DNA of 64,000 nucleotides from Intrasporangium flavum. Its GTDB lineage: Bacteria > Actinomycetota > Actinomycetes > Actinomycetales > Dermatophilaceae. The position numbers were made by a program, and so were the translations under genes. The notes below the pieces were generated by a model. The model was not told the DNA's origin. It worked only from the letters and a program-made list of their open reading frames with translations, and did not search any database. The stretch covers positions 1 through 64,000 of the forward strand of contig NZ_MLJO01000013.1 of the NCBI RefSeq assembly GCF_001956915.1, given 5' to 3'. Below, piece after piece: positions 1 to 8,589 of this stretch (the stretch's first letter is position 1; each line of letters starts with the position of its first letter).

Positions 1-225
1 GTTGACGACCGACTCGGCGGCGTCGGAGAGCAGGCCGACCGAGCCGGTGAGCCGCCACGCGATGACCTTGAGGGTGATGGTGACGATCGCCGCCGCAATC
101 GACAGGTAGGCGAACCGGCTGAGGTCGCGGGTCTGCAGGCCGCGTCGGGCGTCGGCCGACGCGGTGGCCGCGGTGGGCACGGTGTCGGGGCTGGTCTGGC
201 TGCGGTCGGGGTCGGCGTCGCTCAC
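1..225 (-). CDS. Cation diffusion facilitator transporter, N-terminal part (runs off the window)
   Basis: Only the first 75 codons are present. The GTG start at 225 opens a hydrophilic, Ala/Asp/Thr-rich leader of about 40 residues. The first membrane segment ([14 protein letters not shown]) follows, and then [15 protein letters not shown], the typical CDF stretch in which Asp (D of SDAAES) helps bind the transported metal. CDF proteins export Zn, Fe, Mn or Co by proton antiport from the cytoplasmic membrane. The metal cannot be told from this fragment because the second metal-site helix and the C-terminal domain lie outside the window. The gene is divergent from the CsbD gene. Confidence 0.85.
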   Translation of the reverse strand, partial: MSDADPDRSQTSPDTVPTAATASADARRGLQTRDLSRFAYLSIAAAIVTITLKVIAWRLTGSVGLLSDAAESVVN

Positions 226-358
226 GCCTCCAGTGTCGCAAAGCACACCGACGGCGTGGGTCGGCGCTCCCCATGCGGACGGCGTCGGTGCTGGTCGGTG
301 GTGCACGAGCGCGCGATCCGGGTAGGGCAGGAGTGACCGAACGGAGAAAGGAGCCCGC

Positions 359-535
359 ATGGGTACCGAGGACAAGGCACGCAACATGGGCGAGGACCTC
401 AAGGGCAAGGCCAAGGAGGCCGCCGGAAAGGTCACCGACAACGAGCGCCTCGAGGCCGAGGGCAAGGGCGACCAGGCGGCGGCTGACCTCAAGCAGCGGG
501 GTGAGCACCTCAAGGACGCCTTCAAGACCGACTGA
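359..535 (+). CDS. CsbD family stress protein
   Basis: A 58-residue, highly charged protein ([20 protein letters not shown]...) with the CsbD pattern of repeated GKAKEAAGK / [11 protein letters not shown] helices and no membrane segment. A good ribosome site (GGAGAAAGGAG, about 343-353) precedes ATG 359. CsbD-like proteins are small cytoplasmic proteins of unknown biochemical role that accumulate in general stress in many bacteria. A weak GGGTAG hexamer at 320-325 resembles a sigma-B type -10 box, but no convincing -35 was found, so stress-sigma control is inference only. Confidence 0.85.
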   Translation: MGTEDKARNMGEDLKGKAKEAAGKVTDNERLEAEGKGDQAAADLKQRGEHLKDAFKTD

Positions 536-556
536 CCACCTGCGTCACCGGTGAGG

Positions 557-584
557 TGGGCCGGCTCCTGCACGGGCCGGCCCA
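557..584. terminator. Bidirectional terminator between csbD-like and deoR-like genes
   Basis: A perfect 9-bp inverted repeat, TGGGCCGGC / GCCGGCCCA, with a 10-nt loop lies between two convergent genes. It has no long T-tract, as is usual for high-GC actinobacteria. Confidence 0.55.
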
Positions 585-651
585 TCGCCGTGTCCGGACG
601 CGTGCGGCTGCGCCCCGCGTCGACGCGTCCGCCGGGCGGGCCCCTCGGGCC

Positions 652-1449
652 TCAGGCGCCGCGCGGTGCGACGACGACCTCGACGCCGTTGCCGCGGAAG
701 CGGTCGAGCTCGGTGGCGTCGGCCGACGCGTCGGTGACGAGCGTCCAGCGCGCGGGCATGACGGCCCACGCGTGGAACGGCGACTGGCCGAGCTTGTCGG
801 CGTGCGCGAGGACGTAGGTGTGCTCGGCGCGGCTCATCATCAGCTCCTTGAGCCGCGTCTGCTCGAGGTCGGCCTCGCAGATGCCGCGGTCGGCGTGCAC
901 GGCGTCGGCGCCCATGAAGGCGCGGTCGAACGACAGCCGCTGCACGGCCGCCTCGGCCAGTGGCCCGACGAACGCCTGGCTCAGCGCTCGCAGGCGCCCG
1001 CCGAGGGCGATGACGTCGATGCCCGGCCGCTCGGCCAGGGTCGACATGGCGCTGATGCCTGCGGTGACGACGGTGAGCTCGGTGAGCGACGTGGTGCGGG
1101 CCATGGCGTCGGCGAGCGCCCCCGTGGTCGAGCCGGCGTCGAGCAGGACGGTCTCGCCCGGCTCGACCTGCGACGCGGCCCACCGGGCGATGTCGCGCTT
1201 GGCCTCGTGCGCCTCGCCGAGGCGCTGGCGCAGCGAGGCCTCGGGGTGGTGCGACAGGCTCATGACGCCGCCGTAGGTGCGGGCCAGCTTGCCCTGCGCC
1301 GTCAGCTTGGCGAGGTCGCGGCGGATCGTCGACGGCGTGACGCCGAGCTGGTCGGAGAGGTCCTCGACGCTCGCGAGGCCGCTCGTCGTGGCCAGGCGCA
1401 CGATCTCGCCACGGCGCGTCTGTGCGCTCTGCTTCGCCACGAGCGGCAC
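652..1449 (-). CDS. DeoR/GlpR family transcriptional regulator
   Basis: A 265-aa regulator. Residues about 10-55 form the DeoR winged-helix domain (SVEDLSDQLGVTPSTIRRDL recognition helix). Residues about 80-245 form the sugar-phosphate sensing domain with the DAGSTTGALADAM loop and an IALGG motif. The family binds a phosphorylated sugar intermediate and represses catabolic genes. The GTG start at 1449 lies one base from the pdxA2-like stop codon, so the gene is the last, translationally coupled member of the leftward operon and probably controls it and the divergent transporter operon. It is the only regulator in the island. A second GTG three codons downstream is an alternative start. Confidence 0.9.
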   Translation of the reverse strand: MPLVAKQSAQTRRGEIVRLATTSGLASVEDLSDQLGVTPSTIRRDLAKLTAQGKLARTYGGVMSLSHHPEASLRQRLGEAHEAKRDIARWAASQVEPGETVLLDAGSTTGALADAMARTTSLTELTVVTAGISAMSTLAERPGIDVIALGGRLRALSQAFVGPLAEAAVQRLSFDRAFMGADAVHADRGICEADLEQTRLKELMMSRAEHTYVLAHADKLGQSPFHAWAVMPARWTLVTDASADATELDRFRGNGVEVVVAPRGA

Positions 1450-1450
1450 C

Positions 1451-2458
1451 TTAGGCGTCGGCGGGCTGCGGCGCCATCTCCGCGCCGAGCCGCAACGCCT
1501 CGATCATGGAGCGGTGGTCGGCGATGCCCGTGCCGGCGATGTCGAAGGCCGTGCCGTGGTCGACCGACGTGCGGATCACCGGCAGGCCGACGGTGACGTT
1601 GACGCCGGCCTCGAGGCCGAGCACCTTGACCGGGCCGTGGCCCTGGTCGTGGTACATCGCGACGACGAGGTCGTAGTCGCCGCGGCCGGCCAGGAAGAAG
1701 AGGGTGTCGGCGGGCAGGGCGCCGTGCACGTCGATGCCGTCGGCGCGGCAGGCCTCGACACCGGGGTTGATCTTGGCCTCCTCCTCGCCGTGGCCGAAGA
1801 GGCCGTTCTCGCCGGCGTGCGGGTTGATGCCGCAGACGCCGATCTTCGGGTTCGGGGTGCCGGCGTCGACGAGGGCCTTGTGGCCGCGGCGGATGACCCG
1901 CTCGACGAGGCCGGGCTCGATGCGCTCGACGGCGTCGATGAGCCCGATGTGCGTCGTGACGTGGATGACCTTGACCTTCTCGGTCGAGAGCATCATCGAG
2001 ACCTCGGGGGTGCCGGTGAGGTCGGCGAGCAGCTCGGTGTGGCCCGGGTAGAGGTGGCCGCCCGCGTGCAGGGCCTCCTTGTTGAGGGGGGCCGTGCAGA
2101 TGGCCTGGACCTTGCCGGCCATCGCGAGCTCGGAGGCGACGCGGATGTAGTGGTAGGCGGCGTCGCCCGCCACGGCCGACAGCTCGCCGAAGGGCAGGTC
2201 GGCCGGCAGGAGCCCGAGGTCGATGACGTTGATGCGGCCCGGGGCCTCGACGGCCTCCTCGACGTCGGAGACGGTGACGATGTCGACGGCGGCACCGACG
2301 ATCTCGGCGGCCTGCTTGAGCCGCAGCGCGTCGCCGACGACGACGGTGCGCGCGAGGGTGGAGACCTCGGGCTCGGCGAGCGCCCGGACGATGATCTCCG
2401 GACCGATGCCGGCGCCGTCGCCCATGGTCACGGCGATACGGGGAAGGACGGTGCTCAT
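1451..2458 (-). CDS. PdxA2-type 4-phospho-threonate/erythronate 3-dehydrogenase family protein
   Basis: A 335-aa member of the PdxA family. Visible motifs are TMGDGAGIGPEI at the N-terminus, TAPLNKEALHAGG, GHTELLADL (first metal histidine), GINPHAGENGLFG (second) and MYHDQGHGPVK (third). PdxA enzymes use NAD and a divalent metal to oxidise a phosphorylated 3-hydroxy acid, followed by decarboxylation. True PdxA serves vitamin B6 synthesis. Here the gene overlaps (ATGA) the DUF1537 kinase, the arrangement known for D-threonate/D-erythronate catabolism (DtnK-PdxA2), where the product is dihydroxyacetone phosphate. The catabolic assignment rests on context. Which tetronate is used cannot be read from the sequence. 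Confidence 0.82.
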   Translation of the reverse strand: MSTVLPRIAVTMGDGAGIGPEIIVRALAEPEVSTLARTVVVGDALRLKQAAEIVGAAVDIVTVSDVEEAVEAPGRINVIDLGLLPADLPFGELSAVAGDAAYHYIRVASELAMAGKVQAICTAPLNKEALHAGGHLYPGHTELLADLTGTPEVSMMLSTEKVKVIHVTTHIGLIDAVERIEPGLVERVIRRGHKALVDAGTPNPKIGVCGINPHAGENGLFGHGEEEAKINPGVEACRADGIDVHGALPADTLFFLAGRGDYDLVVAMYHDQGHGPVKVLGLEAGVNVTVGLPVIRTSVDHGTAFDIAGTGIADHRSMIEALRLGAEMAPQPADA

Positions 2459-3858
2459 CGGTTCTCCTTGGTGAAGGCGCTCGTGCGCGACGGGGGTGTG
2501 GGTGAGTCGGGTGCGGGGGTGGCAGCGGGTGCGGCGGTGGGGAGGAGCTGTTCGGCGACGCGGCGCAGCGAGGCCGCGTCGCCGAAGCTGCCGGGGCGGG
2601 TCACCACGACGCGGGTGCGCGGGGCGACGCCGGTGGCCTCGGATCGGTCGGGGGAGGCCTCGGGGGTGGGGCGCAGGCTGGCGACGGTGCCGGGGCCGAG
2701 GGCGGACACGACCTCGAGCGATCGGGTGCCGAGCCGGTCCAGGACCGCGCGGGCGGTCTGGCCGCCGGCGAGGAAGAGGCCCTCGAAGCGGTCTGCGACG
2801 GCGGCGACGGCGTCGGCGAGGGCGGCGACGATGGCCTCGGACGCGGCGGGGTCGGCCGGGGCGGCGGGGTCGAGTGCGACGACGGCGAGACCGTCGGGAA
2901 CCTGGCCGTCGGGGGCGAGGGCCTCGAGGTCGGCCAGCACCGACCGGGGGTCGGTGAGCAGCGCGGCGGGGTCGACGTGCACGCTCGCCCGAGCCAGCGG
3001 GGCGACCTCGTCGAGCTGGGTCGCGACGACGCCCGCCCGGGTGCCGAGCACCATGAGCAGCGACCGCACTGCGGGCGGCCGGGCGACGGACGCCGGGCCC
3101 GCTCCCAAGGTTGCGGACGTATCGTGCCCGGTGTGCGCGGCGCGTTCGTGGGGTGGGAGGGCACGGATCGCGGCCGCCGCCAGGGCGCCGGACCCGACGA
3201 GCAGGCTCTCGCCGAACGCGGCCCGGGCCGCGGCCACGACCGTGTCGAGGTCGGCGTCGTCGGTGGCGTCGCACACGGGCGCGCTGCCGTCGGCGGCGGC
3301 CCGGCGGAACGCCTCGGCCAGCGCCCCGACGCCGGAGCGGACGGTGTCGAGTGGCACCGGCGTCGTGCGCACGGTGCGCAAGGCGTCCGCGACGCCTGCC
3401 GGTGGGGCTCCGGGCTCGACGGCCCACAGGGTGGTGTCGTGCAGCGGCGTGCCGCCCACGTGCAGGACGCCGTCGGTGACCGTGCGTCCGAGCGCCGGGT
3501 TGGCCACGGCCACGACCGGTGTGCGGGCCAGGCTCTCGGCGAGGGCGGCGACCTCGACGGCGACGTTGCCGCGCAGCAGCGAGTCGATCTTGTGCACGAC
3601 GACCGGGGCGCTCGCGACGAGCTGGCTTGCGGCGCAGACGCGCTCGCGGGCGGCTGGCCCGCTGAGGACGCGCGTGTCGGTGTCCACGACGACGACGCGT
3701 CCGGATGCGTCGGGCGCCTCGCGGGGCGCGCCGGCGTCGGCGGGGGAGAGGAGCTGGAGAGCAACACTGCGCGAAACGCGCAGCAGGCCGTGCGCGGCGC
3801 ACTCGGCGGCGCCGCTGAGGTCGTCGGCGACGACGGCCAGCTCCGGGGTGGTCTGCAC
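2455..3858 (-). CDS. Four-carbon acid sugar kinase family protein (DUF1537)
   Basis: A 467-aa kinase of the OtnK/DtnK/LerK type. The N-terminal domain begins with VVADDLSGAAE and contains VVDTDTR and KIDSLLRGN, which bind the acid-sugar substrate. The C-terminal domain carries the nucleotide-binding FLAGGQTARAVL segment and the TRPGSFGDAASL loop close to the end. The family phosphorylates tetronates such as D-threonate or D-erythronate at O4 with ATP. It starts with GTG at 3858 behind GAGAGGAGAG and overlaps pdxA2-like by ATGA, so kinase and dehydrogenase should be co-produced and act in sequence. A palindrome (3767-3783) lies inside codons 26-31. Confidence 0.85.
   Translation of the reverse strand: MQTTPELAVVADDLSGAAECAAHGLLRVSRSVALQLLSPADAGAPREAPDASGRVVVVDTDTRVLSGPAARERVCAASQLVASAPVVVHKIDSLLRGNVAVEVAALAESLARTPVVAVANPALGRTVTDGVLHVGGTPLHDTTLWAVEPGAPPAGVADALRTVRTTPVPLDTVRSGVGALAEAFRRAAADGSAPVCDATDDADLDTVVAAARAAFGESLLVGSGALAAAAIRALPPHERAAHTGHDTSATLGAGPASVARPPAVRSLLMVLGTRAGVVATQLDEVAPLARASVHVDPAALLTDPRSVLADLEALAPDGQVPDGLAVVALDPAAPADPAASEAIVAALADAVAAVADRFEGLFLAGGQTARAVLDRLGTRSLEVVSALGPGTVASLRPTPEASPDRSEATGVAPRTRVVVTRPGSFGDAASLRRVAEQLLPTAAPAATPAPDSPTPPSRTSAFTKENR
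3767..3783. promoter_or_regulatory. Palindromic putative operator, copy 1
   Basis: CTGCGCG-AAA-CGCGCAG is a perfect 17-bp palindrome with 7-bp arms, inside the 5' part of the DUF1537 kinase gene. It shares the core TGCGCGAAAYGCGCA with copy 2 near the divergent transporter operon. An internal operator for the DeoR-type regulator is inference. Confidence 0.4.
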
Positions 3859-4025
3859 TGCTCTCTCCTCTCCGCTGTGGTGCCAGTTAATCCTTTGTGG
3901 GACAAGGAGTTAGGCGACCTTGCCCACGCAGGAGCGGGACGTCCGGGTGGGGCGGCGCGGGGGCCGTCCGACCGGCTCCCGGCCGCAGGGCCGGGGATCC
4001 GCTCGTGAAAATGACGGTACAGGTC

Positions 4026-4042
4026 TTGCGCATTTCGCGCAA
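4026..4042. promoter_or_regulatory. Palindromic putative operator, copy 2
   Basis: TTGCGC-ATTTC-GCGCAA, whose reverse complement gives TTGCGCGAAATGCGCAA, matches copy 1 in 14 of 15 core positions. It sits about 77 bp upstream of the solute-binding-protein start, where an operator is expected. Confidence 0.5.
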
Positions 4043-4069
4043 TGGTGGGAGCGTTACCTCATTCCGAAC

Positions 4070-4084
4070 GGCGCACAACGCGCA
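4070..4084. promoter_or_regulatory. Degenerate palindromic putative operator, copy 3
   Basis: GGCGCACAACGCGCA keeps the GCGC-R-NNN-C-GCGCA pattern of copies 1 and 2, with one mismatch in the outer arm and a different central triplet. Its centre is 43 bp (about four helical turns) from copy 2, so two bound dimers could lie on the same DNA face. Confidence 0.35.
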
Positions 4085-4118
4085 GTTGCGGTCACGGCCA
4101 ACTCAACGAGGAGTCCAG

Positions 4119-5747
4119 ATGCCCCACACGCCAGCACTGCTGACCCAGCCCGACCAGCCGGCGCGCGAGGTCTCCCGCCGGTCGATCCTGAAGTTCGCGT
4201 CGCTGGCCGGCGCCGGAGCCCTCTTCGCTCCCGCGATCGCCGCCTGCGCCGGACCGAAGTCGGCGACGAACGCGAGCACCGCCGGTGCCGCGGCGTCGGG
4301 CGGCAAGCTGAGCATCGTGCTCAACCGCAACCTGGTCAGCCTCGACAACAAGCTGAACCAGTACGACGCGGCCGTCACCGTCCAGCGCGCCGTGCGCGAG
4401 GCGCTGACGAAGATCGGCGACGACCTCACCCCCGAGCTCGTCCTCGCCGAGTCGTTCGAGCAGACCAAGCCCACCGTCTGGACGGTCAAGCTGCGCAGCG
4501 ACATCCACTACTCCGACAAGTCGCCCGTCACGGTCGAGGACGTCGAGACGGCGCTCAAGCTCTACTTCCAGGTGCCCGCCGGCTACGTCGCGGCGCAGTT
4601 CCCCGAGCAGCCGACCTTCGCCAAGGTCGACGACAAGACCTTCACGCTCACCACCAAGGTGCCCGTCGTCACGCTCAACTCGCTGATGTCGAACATCCTG
4701 ATCACGCCGGCCAAGGACAACAAGGCCGAGGAGCTGTCGACCGGCCTCGGCACCGGGCCCTTCACCATCGCGAGCGCCGACACCGGCACCGGCACCTACC
4801 GCCTCGCCCGCAACGAGAACTACTGGGGCCAGAAGGCCGCGCTCGAGGAGGTCAACGTCTCCTACCAGGAGGAGGAGGGCGCGCGCGTCATCGCCATCAC
4901 CTCCGGCCAGGCCGACGTCATCGACACCATCACGCCCGAGTCGGCCGCCTCGCTCAAGACGAACGCCGACATCGACGTCATCGAGACGCCCGGCACGCGG
5001 CTGATCCACCTCTTCTACAACTTCCGCAAGCCGGCCGGCCACCCCCTCGCCGACCCGAAGGTGCGCGAGGCGCTGACGTACGCCATCGACCACGACTCGC
5101 TCATCAAGGCCCTCATGAACGGCCAGGTCACCTCCGCCGAGGGCGTCGTGCCCACGACCCTGGCCGGCTACGCCAAGACCGGCTCGTACGTCTACGACCA
5201 GGCCAAGGCCAAGCAGCTGCTCGCCGACGCGGGCGTCTCCGGCCTCAAGCTCACCTTCATCTGGGAGGACTCCGAGTTCGCCGGCGCCTCGCGCGTGCTC
5301 GAGGCGATCTCGCAGATGCTCGCGGCCGTCGGGGTCACCGCCACCCTGAAGATGATCCCCAAGGGCGGCGAGATCAACGCCTGGCGCCGCGGCGAGGCCG
5401 GGGACTGGGACGTCCTCGCCAACGGCTACGGCAACCAGACCGGCCTGGCGCTGACCAACCTCGTCGGCCAGTACGGCGGCACGCCGGCCAAGGAGAAGAC
5501 CAAGGACACCTACCAGGGGTACGTCTTCCCCGACGTCGTCGCACTCCTCGACCAGGCCGGGGCCGAGCCCGACGAGGCCAAGCGCAACGACCTGCTCAAG
5601 CAGGCCCAGGAGAAGGTCTGGGCCACGTGGCCGGCCCTGTGGGCCTGGACGCCGAACAACGTCCTCGCCAAGCGCAAGCGCGTCGCGACGCTCAAGCTGC
5701 GGGCCATCAACTCCTACGACCTCGGATCCGTGACGGTCTCGGCCTGA
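4119..5747 (+). CDS. Peptide/nickel-type ABC transporter substrate-binding lipoprotein (SBP family 5)
   Basis: A 542-aa extracytoplasmic binding protein. The N-terminus carries a twin-arginine-like SRRSILKF motif (residues 19-26), a hydrophobic stretch and the lipobox IAAC with the lipidated Cys at 43, so it is probably a Tat-exported lipoprotein. The mature part follows the SBP_bac_5 pattern (LTKIGDDLTPELVLAESFE, YWGQKAALEEV, VREALTYAIDHD). ATG 4119 follows CGAGGAG. Family members bind peptides, nickel, opines, oligosaccharides or sialic acid. Here the neighbours are acid-sugar enzymes and a sialidase-like gene, so a sugar or acid ligand is likelier than a peptide. Many Lys/Asp residues and few unusual codons suggest high expression. 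Confidence 0.9.
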   Translation: MPHTPALLTQPDQPAREVSRRSILKFASLAGAGALFAPAIAACAGPKSATNASTAGAAASGGKLSIVLNRNLVSLDNKLNQYDAAVTVQRAVREALTKIGDDLTPELVLAESFEQTKPTVWTVKLRSDIHYSDKSPVTVEDVETALKLYFQVPAGYVAAQFPEQPTFAKVDDKTFTLTTKVPVVTLNSLMSNILITPAKDNKAEELSTGLGTGPFTIASADTGTGTYRLARNENYWGQKAALEEVNVSYQEEEGARVIAITSGQADVIDTITPESAASLKTNADIDVIETPGTRLIHLFYNFRKPAGHPLADPKVREALTYAIDHDSLIKALMNGQVTSAEGVVPTTLAGYAKTGSYVYDQAKAKQLLADAGVSGLKLTFIWEDSEFAGASRVLEAISQMLAAVGVTATLKMIPKGGEINAWRRGEAGDWDVLANGYGNQTGLALTNLVGQYGGTPAKEKTKDTYQGYVFPDVVALLDQAGAEPDEAKRNDLLKQAQEKVWATWPALWAWTPNNVLAKRKRVATLKLRAINSYDLGSVTVSA

Positions 5748-5771
5748 TCGGTCCACCACCCAGGTGAAGCC

Positions 5772-6704
5772 ATGCTGAAGTACGTCCTCAAGCGCATCGG
5801 ACAGACCGTCCTCACCGCGTTCCTCGCGACCGCGACGGTGTTCGTCCTGCTGCGGATGGCCCCGGGCGACCCGGCCGCGAACTACGCGCCGCCGAACCCC
5901 ACCTCGGCCCAGCTCGAGGCCATCCGCGTGCAGTTCGGGCTCGACCAGTCGATCCCCGTGCAGTTCGTGACCTTCCTGCAGCACCTGTTCCAGGGCGACG
6001 TCGGCACGTCGTTCTTCTTCAAGCGCCCCGCGCTCGAGGTCGTCCTGGAACGGCTGCCGTACACGATCACCCTCGCGGTCGCGGCGATCGTCGTCACCTC
6101 CGTCGTCGCGATCCCGCTCGGGGTCTGGATGGCGCGACGGGCCAACACGGCCACCGAGCTCGGCGCCAACATCGGCACCATCGCCGGGCAGTCGATGCCC
6201 GACTTCTGGATCGGCTTCGTGCTGCTCATCCTCTTCGCCGTGCAGCTGCAGTGGTTCGAGCCCTCGGGCTTCAACTCGATGGCCTCCATCGTGCTGCCGA
6301 CCCTGACGGTCGCGATCCTGCAGATCGCCCTCATCTCCCGGCTCGTGCGCCGCGAGATGGTCGTCAACCTCGCCGCGCCCTACCTGACCGTGGCGCGCTC
6401 GCGCGGCATCTCCGAGCGGGCCCTGACGTGGCGCTACGCGTTCGGCAACTCGGCGCTGCCCGTCGTCACCGCGCTCGGCACGCGCTTCGCCGCGATGCTC
6501 AACGGCGTCGTCATCGTCGAGGTCGTCTTCAACTGGCCGGGCGTCGGTGAGCTCGTCGTCAACGCCCTCAAGCAGCGCGACTTCCCGCTCATCCAGGCCA
6601 CCGTCCTCGTCACCGTCGTGCTGGCGCTCGTCGTCCAGCTCCTCGTCGACCTGCTCTACCCGCTCATGGACCCGCGCGTCCGTCTCGGAGAGGCCAGCGC
6701 ATGA
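5772..6704 (+). CDS. ABC transporter permease, DppB/OppB type
   Basis: A 310-aa inner-membrane permease, first of the two channel subunits. It starts MLKYVLKRIGQTVLTAFLATATVF. The N-terminal TM1 is followed by the GxxD/DP-rich loop (APGDPAANYAPPNPTSAQ) and GLDQSIPVQFVTFLQHLFQGDVGTS, which is typical of DppB. The BPD_transp_1 core carries the EAA loop near LVRREMVVNLAAPYLTVARSRG. It begins 24 bp after the binding protein and overlaps the next permease by ATGA, so the subunits are translated from one mRNA. Confidence 0.93.
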   Translation: MLKYVLKRIGQTVLTAFLATATVFVLLRMAPGDPAANYAPPNPTSAQLEAIRVQFGLDQSIPVQFVTFLQHLFQGDVGTSFFFKRPALEVVLERLPYTITLAVAAIVVTSVVAIPLGVWMARRANTATELGANIGTIAGQSMPDFWIGFVLLILFAVQLQWFEPSGFNSMASIVLPTLTVAILQIALISRLVRREMVVNLAAPYLTVARSRGISERALTWRYAFGNSALPVVTALGTRFAAMLNGVVIVEVVFNWPGVGELVVNALKQRDFPLIQATVLVTVVLALVVQLLVDLLYPLMDPRVRLGEASA

Positions 6705-7657
6705 CCACCTCCACGCCGAACCTGCCCGGTCACCCGCAGGTCCCGAACCTCAGCGAGGTGCCCGGCTCGATCCTCGGCCGCGACTCTGCGGTGACGAAGG
6801 TGCTGCAGCGACGCTCGTCCGCCGCCCGGCGGGCCCGCTACAGCACCATCAAGATCTGGGTCGGCGCGATCTGCGCGGGAGTCGTCGTGATCCCCGTCGT
6901 GCTCGCTCGCGTCCTGCCGCTGCCCGACCCCATCGTCGGCGCCCTCGCCGAGTCCTCGCTGCCGCCGTTCAGCCCCGGGCACCTCTTCGGCACCGACCCC
7001 AACGGCCGTGACCTGCTCAGCCGCATCCTCAACGGCGGCCAGACCTCCCTCGTCATCGGGTTCCTCGCGATCTTCGTGTCGGGCCTGGTCGGCATCGTGG
7101 CGGGGGCGGCCGCGGGCTACTTCGGCGGCTGGGTCGACACCGTCGTCTCCCGCCTGCTCGAGGCGCAGATGTCGCTGCCGCTGCTGCTCATGCTGCTGCT
7201 CGTCGTGGCGCTCTTCGGCCCGTCGATCCCGGTGATCACGCTCGTCATCGCCTTCGCCCAGTGGCCCGAGCCCGCCCGCATCACCCGCGCGCTCGTCCTC
7301 GTCGAGCGCGAGAAGCCCTACATCGCCGCGGCCCGGGTGCTCGGCCTGCACCGGATGTCGATCATCACCCGCCACGTCGTGCCCAACATCCTGCAGCAGG
7401 TCCTCGTCGTCGTCCTGCTGCTCCTCGCCCAGGCCGTGCTGCTCGAGAGCGCGCTGTCGTTCCTCGGGGCCGGCGTCCAGCGTCCGTACCCCACGTGGGG
7501 CGGCATCATCTCCGACGGCCGCGAGCTGTTCGTCACCGGCAAGTGGTGGCTCGTCACGATCCCGGGCATCGTCATCGCCCTGCTCGTCGTCGGTGTCAAC
7601 CTCATGGGTGACGGCCTGCGCGACCGCGTCCGCCGCGCGAAGGGAGACCAGTCATGA
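6701..7657 (+). CDS. ABC transporter permease, DppC/OppC type
   Basis: A 318-aa permease. An N-terminal cytoplasmic tail of about 45 residues precedes TM1 (IKIWVGAICAGVVVIPVVL). The DppC hallmark GHLFGTDPNGRDLLSRILNGGQ then precedes the five-helix core, whose EAA loop includes EKPYIAAARVLGLHRMSIITRHVVPN. It pairs with the upstream DppB-type subunit. It overlaps the neighbouring genes at both ends by 4 bp. Confidence 0.93.
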   Translation: MTTSTPNLPGHPQVPNLSEVPGSILGRDSAVTKVLQRRSSAARRARYSTIKIWVGAICAGVVVIPVVLARVLPLPDPIVGALAESSLPPFSPGHLFGTDPNGRDLLSRILNGGQTSLVIGFLAIFVSGLVGIVAGAAAGYFGGWVDTVVSRLLEAQMSLPLLLMLLLVVALFGPSIPVITLVIAFAQWPEPARITRALVLVEREKPYIAAARVLGLHRMSIITRHVVPNILQQVLVVVLLLLAQAVLLESALSFLGAGVQRPYPTWGGIISDGRELFVTGKWWLVTIPGIVIALLVVGVNLMGDGLRDRVRRAKGDQS

Positions 7658-8589
7658 GCGTCCTCGAGGTCACCGACCTGCAGGTCGAGCTGATGGTCGG
7701 CGACGGCAACGTCGTCCGGGCCGTCGACGGCGTGAGCTTCCACATCGACCGCGGCGAGACCGTCACGATCATCGGCGAGTCCGGCTCGGGCAAGTCGACG
7801 ACGGCCATGGCGATCCTGCGCCTGCTGCCCGACGACCTCGCCGTCATCTCGGGCGAGGCCCGCATCAGCGGCCACGACGTCACCGGTGACCGCAAGGTCA
7901 TCAACGGGCTGCGCGGCCGCACGGTGGCCCTGATCCCGCAGGACCCGATGACGGCGCTCAACCCGATCCGCACCATCGGCAAGCAGATGTCCGAGGCCGT
8001 GCGCATCAAGTACCCGAAGCTCAGCAAGGCCGAGGCCAGGGCGCGCTCGCTCTCGCTCATGGAGCAGGTGCACATCCGCAACCCGGCCAAGCAGTACGAC
8101 GCCTACCCGCACCAGCTGTCCGGCGGCATGCTCCAGCGCGTCCTCATCGCGATGGCGGTCTCGACCGACGCCGACCTCATCGTCGCCGACGAGCCGACGA
8201 GCGCCCTCGACGTCACGGTGCAGGCCGGCATCCTCGACCTGCTCCTCGAGCTGCAGGAGCAGACCGGGATCGCGATGCTGCTCATCACGCACGACCTCGG
8301 CGTCGCGCGCCTCATGAGCGACCGCATCCACGTCATGAAGTCGGGCGTCTTCGTCGAGGGCGGCCCCGTCACCGACGTCGTCGACCACCCGCAGCACCCG
8401 TACACGCAGAAGCTGCTCGGCGCGATCCCCGAGCTCGGGCCCTGGCAGGACCCGGCGCTCACGGCGACGGACGCGTCCGGTACGCCCGACGCGTCCGGTA
8501 CGTCCGACGCGTCCGGCACGCCCGACGCGTCGGGCACGCCCGACGACCCGTCCGCCGCCACGCGCGTCAAGGAGGCCAGCCATGGCTGA
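7654..8589 (+). CDS. ABC transporter ATP-binding protein, DppD/OppD type, with repetitive C-terminal tail
   Basis: A 311-aa ATPase with Walker A GESGSGKST, signature LSGGMLQRV, Walker B LIVADEPTSALD and the switch His in LLITHDLG. The family C-terminal region (HPQHPYTQKLLGAIPEL) is present. After it, about 35 extra residues are built on the hexapeptide DASGTP, repeated four times and encoded by an 18-bp tandem repeat. This tail is not part of the conserved ATPase fold and is likely disordered. The gene overlaps the following DppF-type ATPase by 8 bp. Confidence 0.92.
   Translation: MSVLEVTDLQVELMVGDGNVVRAVDGVSFHIDRGETVTIIGESGSGKSTTAMAILRLLPDDLAVISGEARISGHDVTGDRKVINGLRGRTVALIPQDPMTALNPIRTIGKQMSEAVRIKYPKLSKAEARARSLSLMEQVHIRNPAKQYDAYPHQLSGGMLQRVLIAMAVSTDADLIVADEPTSALDVTVQAGILDLLLELQEQTGIAMLLITHDLGVARLMSDRIHVMKSGVFVEGGPVTDVVDHPQHPYTQKLLGAIPELGPWQDPALTATDASGTPDASGTSDASGTPDASGTPDDPSAATRVKEASHG
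8470..8541 (+). repeat. 18-bp tandem repeat, four copies, in the DppD-type gene tail
   Basis: Four consecutive 18-bp units begin with GACGCGTC at 8470, 8488, 8506 and 8524, differing at only a few positions. They keep the reading frame (6 codons each, DASGTP/DASGTS). Copy-number change would lengthen or shorten the tail without breaking the gene. Confidence 0.9.

Noticed and set aside
1277-3913. Long plus-strand open frame opposite the PdxA2 and DUF1537 genes
   Set aside because: The minus strand carries clear family motifs in overlapping, coupled genes; the plus frame is a GC-rich shadow.
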